From Antedon bifida (taxonomy: Eukaryota; Echinodermata; Crinoidea; Comatulida; Antedonidae): a stretch of 64,000 nucleotides of DNA. The stretch is taken from positions 15,314,001-15,378,000 of the forward strand of contig OY727097.1 in NCBI GenBank assembly GCA_963402885.1. The letters are read 5' to 3'. Positions 51,989 to 62,064 of the stretch are shown here, piece by piece. A program made the translations under genes and the position numbers. Below the pieces are notes generated by a model, which saw nothing but the letters and a program-made list of their open reading frames with translations, made no database searches and was not told the origin of the DNA. Each line of letters begins with the position of its first letter. Within the stretch, counting starts at the first letter, position 1.

Positions 51989-54054
51989 GTGTGTCTTAAT
52001 GCTGTTTGTGATTTAGGCTAATTTCACTATAAGCATGTGTAGGCTATGCGAGTTTGGTGTAATGGTTATGTAACAAGCCTTTCACTTAACATATAGCTTC
52101 AGTTGACTAACAATAGAACAGTAACGCGAAAATCAAACAAGTGAATTTGAAAAGAAATAGGTGTTTTAAACTACTCGCATCAAAAAACGTGCACATTAAA
52201 TCAAATTATGTTTTAAAATTACAAATCATTCAATTATAACTCTTGCCTCTTGTACAAAAATGAAGTTTTTTGGACAAGTAGGTCTCGGGAAAATGCAATT
52301 TTAGTTTACTTGTTACTTTAAGACTGCTCGCCGGCTTTTAAAAAATTCTGTCCTATCTTTTAACACTAGCAAGTCTAAAAAGTATACTAAAAAGTGGTTC
52401 AAAATTAATGGAATGGTCCTTGACCACATATCTATCTGTATATTCATTTTGGTAAAGATCTTGTAATTACTTTTTGAGTAATGCTGCTAACAAACAAATG
52501 AAAGCACTCAGAAACTGAGTGAAGTACTTGGCAAAATATATCCACTGATTGGGAGCATTTTCAAAGATACATTTTTATTTATTTAGGTATTAGCTTTACA
52601 TTGTTCAAATCCTGCTAGGGTTTATAATTTGGTTAAATAATTTTTAATACAAATAATGACCTTTCTGAAGATCTCAAGATTGAACTGGGAAAATGTGAAC
52701 GTCTAAAGAGAATGATTACAATTAAATAATACTGAAAAAATACAAATGTGGCTTAATTTTTTAGAACTTAAATGTTTTATTATGATAAATTAAATAAATT
52801 ATCACAATTATTAACAACAATAATAGATATAATGAAGTAACTAAACATATGAGAACAACATCAAAGAGTGACACAAAAGAAGCACTATAGTATACCAAGT
52901 GCCATTCCTCCTCCTGTGTCAACTCCGCCAATGTTCAGTCAACACTTTTATTGGTTTAGGTAGAGAGGCTATAAACCCAGGGGAGGACTGAGCCTCCCTT
53001 TCACCAAGAGATAATAATATGAAGTGATCGTAGAAGAATGAAATAGAAAGAAACGAGATATTAGAATAACAGCATGGGATGATAATATAAATGAAAACCG
53101 TAAGGTTAGTGCCCATGCACGGTGCAAGTCCAAGCTCTTTATATCTTGGCTCTGTGTGTATGTGAGACGCATCATACCAAAAACATTATGAAAAGTAGAC
53201 ATTAATTAAACTCATGTTATTGTTAATGTCATGGATCAGTTGTTGTTCGTGTGCGTTCTGCGTATTTGCATATAAGTGTCTTGCTGCTAGTTGTTTTGCG
53301 AGCATTGTGTTTGGCGCATTTGCATATAGGTGATGTTTTGTTTAACTACCTGGTTTTTCTGTCTGCGCGTCAGAAAAGCTTTTGTTGCAAACACAGGAAG
53401 ATGTGATTTTCGTTACCGTGTTGTATTATTAAGCCGTTGTTGAAGTTACCATTGTAAGTAGTAAAACGAATTATATTACACGATAGACGGATCATTGCCT
53501 GTTAATTTATTATACGAAATTGCATGCATACAACTTAAATAAAGCAAATAATGTTCTCAAATCTTTACTTCAATTTATAGAGAAATGGTTGATTGCTGTA
53601 CGATCTTTCGTTCTTATTAGTAAATACATCATTCAAGTTGATTCAGGTATTGATCATTTGTAATGACGTTTAATTGATTGTATTGTTCTTAATGATAACC
53701 AGTTTGTACACAGTGTGTTTAAGTATAGTGGTAATACAGTGGTAAAGTGAAGTTATAAACTGATTATTATTGATTATTGGTAATACAGTGGTAAAGTGAA
53801 GTTATAAACTGATTGTTATTGAAATTATGTAACGCTTGTTTGTATATTTGCAGGGCTTTTTTTCCTTCGTTCTCTTTATTTTCTGAGTAACGTTGATTCG
53901 TACACAATAAATGGTATGGTAACGGCAATCAACAACTTGTTGTCTTTCTGTTGGTCTTGATATTGCATTCATTTGAGCCAAGCCTCGCACGCTTGATACC
54001 CGGGGAGAAAACTTCCAAATTAATCCGGGCATGGTCTCACGTACCACGACATTA
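51985..54054. other. Unrecognised DNA with small repeats
   Basis: No gene called. At 53260-53335 the phrase GCG(T/C)ATTTGCATATA(A/G)G(T/G)TG occurs twice, each with the octamer ATTTGCAT. A 42-bp unit (GGTAATACAGTGGTAAAGTG and AAGTTATAAACTGATT) is repeated twice at 53735-53820. Frames at 52919-53202 and 53802-54047 have no recognisable domain; the latter directly follows the Helentron-type fragment. Confidence 0.45.
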
Positions 54055-54899
54055 AAATAACAGCATCATGGTCTGAATAGTATATATCTTCAACTTCGAC
54101 TGTTGTGTCAGTGAAGCCATGTGGGAGTTGGTTGACATAGATGTGATCAAAGTCCTTGAATCAGTTGTTGGTTCTTGTACCAGTTGTTTGAAACCATAAC
54201 GTGTCATAAGGTTGGTCAAAGAGGTTGGTGGACTGTTTGTTGTTTGTTTGATATTAACATTGAAATCCCCATGATGAGGATGACTGTCGGGACGTTCAGA
54301 GGCAGCCTCAAAAGCAGTGACTCCATAAGGATGCGGATATTTTCTAGTAAAGTTGATGGGCTTCTATACAACGTACATACCACCAGGCGGCATGTGTTCT
54401 TATTCAGGAGCACAGTCTTCGACTCCAATCCTTGTACAGCAATCGATTCCAATTCAGTGGGATTAGTTTCTGATTTGGCACAAATCATTACACCGTGCAT
54501 TCTGGCATGTTGTGAAGTCTGCTGTGCATCAGACCTGAATGCTGTGTATGAATGTTCATTGAGAAAATGATTGAAACTGTGATGGTCTTGAAGATATGTT
54601 TCACAGAAACAAATAACATCTGTTTTTTTGAACAATTTCTTCTCGCTGTCTGTCTGCATATCCCTAATATTTTCAATGAAATAATGTACGTTTAAGTGTC
54701 CAATGGTGAAATTTGTTACTGTAACAGCTGTAGATTTTGGTAAGTATAACAGACGCATCTCCTGCATTTCTGTTGGTATTTTCTTGTTTGACTTAATGCC
54801 GACCTTATTAAAGTCTGTTATGAACAGAATATTAAGTGATTTTACTCTGCTAAAAGCAACATAAGCCTGTTCATTGCAAAATCGCTTAGCTCCTTTCAT
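54055..54899 (-). pseudogene. Helentron-type fragment: helicase end plus endonuclease
   Basis: Minus strand. The first 35 codons contain NEQAYVAFSRVKSLNILFIT and DFN, the last conserved motif of the Pif1-like helicase found in Helitron Rep-helicase proteins (Q.YVA.SRV). A spacer leads to an AP-type endonuclease: TIGHLNVHYF, VICFCETYL (catalytic Glu, about residue 100), LVVCTLYRSP. After a frameshift comes a GDFNVN motif (about 54259-54270), and after another DHIYVN and YSDHDAVIL (54058-54085). A helicase fused to such an endonuclease is the hallmark of the Helentron branch of Helitrons. The Rep nuclease and most of the helicase are missing upstream of 54899, and the frame is broken at least twice, so the copy is inactive. 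Confidence 0.85.
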
Positions 54900-57382
54900 G
54901 CTGACTACAATTATATTATAATATTTATGTTCATTATCAGTTGTATATTTACAGTATGATGCTACTCTGTATTTTGCTTTATTATTTGTGGAAATAAATA
55001 TTATAATATTATAATTAAATTAAATTAATGCGCCGTGTTCTTTATATCTTTACATAGATTATAATTGTTTTTCAATAAGCCGTGGGGAGGATTCAGGTAA
55101 TTTCTCTTAGTATTAAAGGGTAACACCGCGGCTTTAAAATGTATGCTTATTATAAAATATAACCTTTTAATCAACATTGGTAATAACCGTGCCTAATTTT
55201 AGACAGAACTCAGGCAAAAGCTAAGTCGCTTCTTTAAACAAAAAAAAGTTGTTCTATAAGACAATACCACAGTATGCATGTGAAGTGGAACTAATTCGTC
55301 TTAAAAATACTAGTTTAAAAATATCATAATTAAACTCAACCTTTTAAATATCTGATAATTAGAGCTGTGCGCGCGCAAATTAACAATATAAATGAATATT
55401 TATTTACTAAAGCTAACATTATGTTTTCTATTCGAGAAACGTTGTTGTCATGGGAACACACTAAGTGGTTGGTGTAACTTCACACTAACGGTATATTGAA
55501 ACATTATATTAATTAGTCTCCTTTACATAGACCTTGGTCATATGCGATGATTTGAAATTCAGTTTAGTATTGATGTTACTGAGGTGTAGTAGTATGCCAC
55601 ATGCAGTGTGGATTGTTGAACATTTCAATTTATTGATGATAAAAAGTATATTATTATTGTAACCGAATTAGTCATGACATACGATGAATTTAAATCAGTT
55701 TTTGCATCATGTTATGAGGTATAGTAGTATTATATTATTATTGTAACCGAATTAACATTTTTAAAGTTTTATAGAATACAGATACTGGTTCGTAATGTCC
55801 GACACTCCACACTAAACATGACCATGCATTTAATACTAAACATTGTATTACATTAACATGTCAGAATGCTATAATGTACTTGGTATCGAAACTATACTAA
55901 ATAACCAAAAGGTGACATACACTTTTGTCAAATCATATACTGTTTTGTATCGTTGGATAGATTTGAACTATGAAATTATTTTAAAAGTAAAATTATTTGT
56001 ACATTATAAACGATGTAGTCAATCTTTGTTTGTCATTGAAAGTAATGGTAAATGTATTATTTGTATAGTGTCCCATATCGTTTATGAACGTGTTATAATG
56101 TTGATTCTGTTCTGGTTCGCTATGTGTAAAAGTGAAGATCAAAATTTTAAAATGTTAGATTTAATCGTGATCTTTGAAATTGTAATTATTAATATTGTCT
56201 CAATGTTAATATTTAAAGTAATCTTTTCTTTATTTTTTATGTCATTTGACCCAAGCCTAAATAATATGAAAGTAATCTTTAGAAAATAAATAGTACATAT
56301 CTATAATCCGAATATGGATATTGGTATAATGAATAACTAAATGACTTTCTTTCTGGGCTTCCGATTTAAGTGAAGTAGACATCATTTTATTATTACCTAC
56401 AGTAGTAACGTTCTACCGCTAATTTTATTGAAGATAATCATGTTACTACTAATCACCAACCATAACATCGTTGATAGAGAACCAGATGTAAACAACAGAT
56501 GCATCAGAGGCCATTGGATCCGACGACGAGGAACCCAAACCATCAACAGAGACGAAGGCGCCCACCAGTCACGTGAATGAACCTGTCATATCTTCTGAAG
56601 GATCCTTCTGAGAAGGACAGCGAAACTGCCAAGCAGGTTAGTTTCACTAATTGGGTTTTTTTTCGAAAAGAATTAATAATTCACATGCCGTATTGTTACA
56701 TAAAATACAGAATGTACATAATCTTCGGGAATCCATAGTAATTATTTCATTAACATGCATAGGGTCTAGGCTAACACAAAAATCTGAAAAGAGGCCTAGA
56801 AATCAATATAGGAGAAGTGGAATGCTACCGGCAGTCAACATAGCCATATATTCTATTTAATCCCTACTGACCACTCTATGCTTTTTTGCATAGACTACAC
56901 CCCACTTCAAGTCGTTTCCTAATACTAATACCGGTACGTGTAATTTTCACATGATATCCAGCTCGCTAGACCGAATTGACCAAATTCGTTTCACTTCCCA
57001 TAAAAATCATGTCTACTATTCTGTTGTACCATGATACTATAATACATTTCAAACATTCTTGTTTTAAAGATTTCGATATCTTCTCGCCTCTGTTTATCAT
57101 TACTGGCTCAAAATAATCCACGTCAACATTGGCAAATGTTGGTGTATCGCATGTTTTGAGTTAGTTTTATCTTTTCTATGTATATTTAATAAGCGTTTTC
57201 TCTGTTTATCCAGTAAGGTTCATTCAGCTTTGTTGGCATGATACTTCTATCACTGTGACCATAATTCAAATGAGTATCTTGAATAACGAAATCAGCAATA
57301 GTTGGTCCCAAAGAAATGAAAAATAGTTGCTTTTTAATAGGCTGGAATTGCTTTTACAGCCACAAAAACTGTCAGTACTAGG
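54900..57382. other. Segmental-duplication DNA without a supported gene
   Basis: About 54970-55490 matches 10240-10700, and 55640-56600 matches 11030-11960. 57195-57370 matches 34775-34960. The longest frame, 55843-56289, is disrupted in the copy at 11190-11590, so I do not call it a gene. Around 56600 the sequence is the uninterrupted version of the site occupied by the foldback element at 11973-14632. Confidence 0.6.
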
Positions 57383-57522
57383 CTTGATGGTGAAATAATG
57401 CAACTTATGCGACAACGTGATTGCACGCATAAAAAGGCTAAACAATCTGGTTTAGAAATAGATTGGTACACCTAAAAAACGTTACGGAATAACGTGACTG
57501 ATAAAATCCGGACCAAAAATAT
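57383..57522 (+). mobile_element. Short LINE linker fragment
   Basis: Plus-strand codons read LDGEIMQLMRQRDCTHKKAK, then IDWYT-stop-KTLRNNVTDKIR, matching the LM..RD..HKKA...W...RN.VT..IR linker between endonuclease and RT in CR1/L2/Rex1-like LINEs. It interrupts a segment shared with 34950-34990. Both ends are truncated. Confidence 0.65.
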
Positions 57523-60188
57523 AAAGCTGTGTGATTGAGAATGTGTCGATTTCGAACTAGTGTTCATTCACAGTGTAAACATTTAAACAATATTGTAGGT
57601 CCAGCTTGTACAGTAGAATATCATCTCACTGTATAAACAACAACGATTTATAACAATGTCTTCACCTGTAAAATATAGGTCACACCTTTTTTTAAATGGA
57701 ATTTCAAATAGAAATGGTTAGTTTAGTCAGTGTGCACTCTATACATCAAGCCTAATGCAGGTCAAATTAGCAATTGAGTCATATGTACATCCCTACACAC
57801 AATATGTACATCCCTAATACGTTGTCAAAATATGGTTCTCGGTAAAGTTATCATTTAATACTGTTTAGACTGGTGTTTTTTCACAGAATTGAAATATCGT
57901 TTAATTTGCATCAGCTTAATATTATCATCACTTGACCAAAATCATCAAGTCATCAATATTATCCTGGAACTGTCATTAAGCTTATAACAAGTTTCACCAA
58001 TGAGTAGCAATTAGTTACAAGTAATTACACACTGCATTGTTTACAAACTGGTAAGTAATACAACCCAAAAACTGTTATGATGTAATTAAGAAAAGGGAAC
58101 AAAATTGCGTATTTCCATAATAATAATAATAATATCAACTAAAGGTTCTGTAAGTTCACAAGCAACCTGCTTAATACATTATTAGTCACAGTTCTGTCGT
58201 CTGTTGCATTTCAAACGTTTATTCCATTTGTCCTCTTTTTTTCATATTTATTTTAGTGGTTTGAGACTTACATACTAATTAGTTAGTATTTGTCATCCTT
58301 CTCATCTATGAAACATCATTCCAAAATGTGATGTACATCCACAGACAAAATTGTTGAATACAGCGATAGAATAATGAATGCAAACGTCTTAAAAAAATTA
58401 AGAACAAATGAATTAAGATTACCATGATATCTGATACCTGATTTGTTTAGTAGATAGTAATTATTAAGTGGATGTGTAGGGGCATTCATATTGTTTCAAC
58501 TTAGTGACAGTTCTGTATCATCACTACGCGCAATTGGCGAGTGAATAGATAGTTACAGGTTGTTTTATTTGAAGTTACTTTAAGTATAGCCTCTTTTTTA
58601 CTCATGTCACATGAGACAACCACAAGGCTGCTGTACATGCAAAAATAACTACCGTGGCCTACATACCTCAAATAATTATGCCAGGCATAGAGCAAGAAAG
58701 TCGATTAGGATAAACATGGAAAAATTCCATCATGTAACTGGCGTGACAGGCGGAGGAGGCAAAGGGACATTATGCTTAATTCTGAAATACGCGAGCACAA
58801 TGAAAAAACTGTTCTATCGCAGATGTACCGCGAAACGTAGATTTGATAACATCGTCGTCACTATTACGATATTGTTTCATATTTCTCTCTTAGGGAGATA
58901 TTATTATAAACAAAACTTCTGATTTCATCTGTAGATTTTCAACCGTCCACGGTATAGAAGTGAATTCCGGGTTGATGATGTAAATACTTTGCTGCTTCCT
59001 GGTTTTTGCTCCCTCCAACGTTTGCCGTTGGCGGCGACATACATTTTGCTTTATTTATGGGCCACGTGTGAAGTTTAACCAAAATGAAATTATACTGCAA
59101 AAAATAACGATCAAATCAATTATATTAAAAAATCATCGAAGTATATTGCAGTGGAATTTGTAAAATCAATAAACAAAATTAATATCAGAAATCGAGTAAA
59201 AATTACATTAGTACGGAAGCCTAATCTTGCCACATCATGATTGTAAATGAAATTTCGACATTCGGCAAAAATAAATAGGCGTTCCATACGTGGCGGCCGA
59301 AATGAACGGCAGCCAATGTGCACTGTATTATTTATTTATTTATTTTTCAACCAGGTAAAACCCCGACTTGTTCCCGGTTTCCTTGGTCGGCTCACTCTTC
59401 TTCCACACATAGCCGAATGGTAGCCGAGTTGCTGTAATGTTTTGCATGTGTATCGCTGTTCAGACCCGGGATGCTTTTGCCCATGGTGAAAGCCGTTTAT
59501 TTAAACGTCTTCTACAATAAACGCCCGTCTTCCATAAAACATCTTTGGAATATTCAACCTCCACTCTCTAATAAATGCTCCGCCACATATATTTATACAC
59601 GCAATATTGTATTATAATCAAACACAATTCTATTTGTTGGAAAAGGTCATCACAAGGGGGATATACAGCCATTTTACAACAGTAATTGTAACAATATGAT
59701 GAATGGTTAGGAAACTAGAGAAGAAGTTAGTTTGAATAAGTTTATATTATGTTTGAAACTATCGGCTATACGCGTACACAAAAAACGCACTACGTATAAT
59801 TCATATTTATAATACAAATAAAAACGCAAGTTAACCGTACCTATAGTTACTGAATGGTTTATTTGTGTTTCTATGTCTTTACAGATTGAATAAATACACA
59901 GAAAGAAAATACACAACTAAACAAAACGGATAAGCACTAACAGTGAAATATTATAATAAATACATAATGGGATACATTTTGTATTTCATCCTACACAGAA
60001 ATGCGAATGTGTGTGTTTAATATCATTTGAATCACGTTTATCTAATCCTTAACCTATTTCACAGTTATATGCATTCACGTATAATGTACAGTAATATTTG
60101 CATTTACAATAATTATTGCCAATGTATTTTTAATGAAATGTAATCCAAATATAGAACATCCACAAGAGTATAAACACATACGGCCTAC
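57523..60188. other. Upstream intron-like DNA with inverted duplicated segment
   Basis: No gene supported. About 59430-59640 is the reverse complement of sequence at 16240-16520 and 50810-51080 (CCCGGGATGC, CATATATTTATACACGCAAT). A TTTATTTATTTATTTATTTT tract lies near 59330. The frame 58611-58922 has no recognisable domain. Confidence 0.5.
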
Positions 60189-60287
60189 CTTACTCTGAAC
60201 ATTCACATGAGATCCTGCCATAAGCAGAATGTTAACAATATCTGTACAACCTTGTTGTGCAGCACAATGCAACGGCCCACTTCCATT
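60189..60287 (-). CDS. Ankyrin-repeat exon (most upstream)
   Basis: A 99-bp minus-strand exon coding for one 33-residue ankyrin repeat, NGSGPLHCAAQQGCTDIVNI then LLMAGSHVNVQSK. The acceptor is TTTATTTCAG and the donor AAG|GTAGGC (complement of 60183-60188), weaker than the GTAAGT of the others. Phase is 0 on both sides. It is clearly more diverged than the three exons between 6 and 18 kb: LMAGSHVNVQ in place of LKAGA.LDLQ, and the intron flanks are not shared. It therefore belongs to an older duplication or to a different gene. Same strand and same phase make one long gene plausible; transcript data would be needed to prove it. Confidence 0.85.
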
Positions 60288-61929
60288 CTGAAATAAATAA
60301 AACACGTTTAGGTATTACTATCAACTCAAATTTGTTTCTAATTTGAATTTAAATTCTACCGTATTTAACTAGTTTAACTATTATTTAGTTAATCGTTCTC
60401 TGACAGATAAAAGCCAACACTGTTGTTGTTAGTTAGTTTATAATGTAATGTTCAATTATTTGTAAGAATATAATATATAATATGTAAAATATAACATATA
60501 ATATATTATTATTATTATACATTATGGGATTTAGAAACAGGAGTGTTTACAAGTTACTACATTTTCTCAAATATAAATTTGGCTTTTAAACATGTACGGT
60601 TTTAAAATGTTTTCCAGCGGACGCTGAGTTGGATTGAATGAACAACCAACAGTGATGATGATCGAGCCGGACCACCAATTGTTTAAACAATTGGTATTAA
60701 AGTATGATTTTTTAACTTAGTTTAGCGCTTTCTCTCGAGCATTGCTGGAACACCAAGACGTAAAAAATAAATTGGATTTTGATTGGTTGGTTTATGCTTG
60801 GACTGAAGACAAAACATTAAATTTAATTTTTTTTGTTATTATAATTTATAGTTTTACTTATACAATAATTGAAGAAGTCGTCGCTTTGTGAGAATTCAAG
60901 AAGTAGCAGTGCGTACTATTTTGTTATCAAATTATGATGACGTAATTTGTGAAACTTTTGTTATCGTTAAAGTTGTAAACGCAGTGTTGACACATATTTC
61001 ACTGCTATTCGTGTCAATCGTTAAAATATCAGTAATCTAAAATGCGTCGACATAAAGACCAGTTACCCCTTTTCATACCAATTCGTTGAATCTGCATAAC
61101 TCAAATCAACTCAACATTGACTAGAAAACAGGCCTTACTCTCGATATTAATATGGAATAATAGGTATTATACTGTTTAATGGACGAGGGAAACATTCACT
61201 TAAGACGTGTAAATATATCAGGCATTTATCATTTATTCAGTTTTATAGGCTACACTAGTAATTTTGTTTGTCAAAATAAAAATAAGTACAATAATTTCGA
61301 CAAAAAAGTATTTTCGTACATTCAGTTTCTTAATAATTGTTACGGGCCTATTTATAAGAGAGATAATAGACCGGTAACGTCTTCTGCTACGTACAACTTA
61401 AACATAGGATGGATTTTTTTTTTCATTTTGGAGGAGATTGTAAAAACAGTCCGTCGTCAATTTTCAGGAAGGCATCTCAGAGTTGGAATAAGAAAAAACA
61501 AACATATCCATCTAAGATAGTGCACTGTTTTACGCCGATGATGCAAAATGTTAAGATTACCCTTAATGATGTATATCAGTAACCTTTTTGAAAAAGGAAT
61601 ACATTAAATTGCAAGAACCAACACAAAGCTTTACTGGAATTTCATCAAATCCACAACACATAATAGTGTCTGGAGTCGGCTTATTAACCTTGACTGATAG
61701 ATGTGTATAACGCAAAAGCGAAAGCTGACATTTTTACAAACATTTTTATGACACAAATATGAAAAAAAAAGTATTCCTGAAAGTCTGAACCAGATACCAT
61801 CCCCGTTAATGTACCAAAACACTCGCACCGAGTAAAAATGTTTCAGAAATCGCTGTGTACAGGATGTCTCCCAAATGAATGGCTAAAATGCTAATGTTTC
61901 CCCTCTTTTATAAGAAGGGCGAATTTAGA
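60288..61929. other. Unrecognised AT-rich DNA
   Basis: No gene or known repeat supported. The frame 61179-61520 (113 codons) on plus has no recognisable domain and AT-rich codon usage like its surroundings. Confidence 0.4.
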
Positions 61930-62064
61930 AAACTATATAGATCTGTCCCATTGAATTCTTGTGGAATACTTGAATACTGATCACCAACTGGGCCCTCTGG
62001 GAGACCAGTCTTTGACTGAAGAGGTTACCCAGTATAAATATATATTTCAATCAATCAATCAATC
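61930..62064 (+). mobile_element. Retroposon 3' tail with (AATC)n
   Basis: CCAACTGGGCCCTCTGGGAG, CCAGTCTTTGACTGAAGAGG and ACCCAGTATAAATATATATT end in a (TCAA)n-type tail, TTTCAATCAATCAATCAATC. A TATAAATA phrase just before a tetranucleotide tail matches the tail style of the LINE end at 16692-16854 (GCGCTATATAAATCTGATT). Body not identified. A second phrase of this type, GCGCTATATAAATGTCGC, lies at 62845. Confidence 0.6.
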
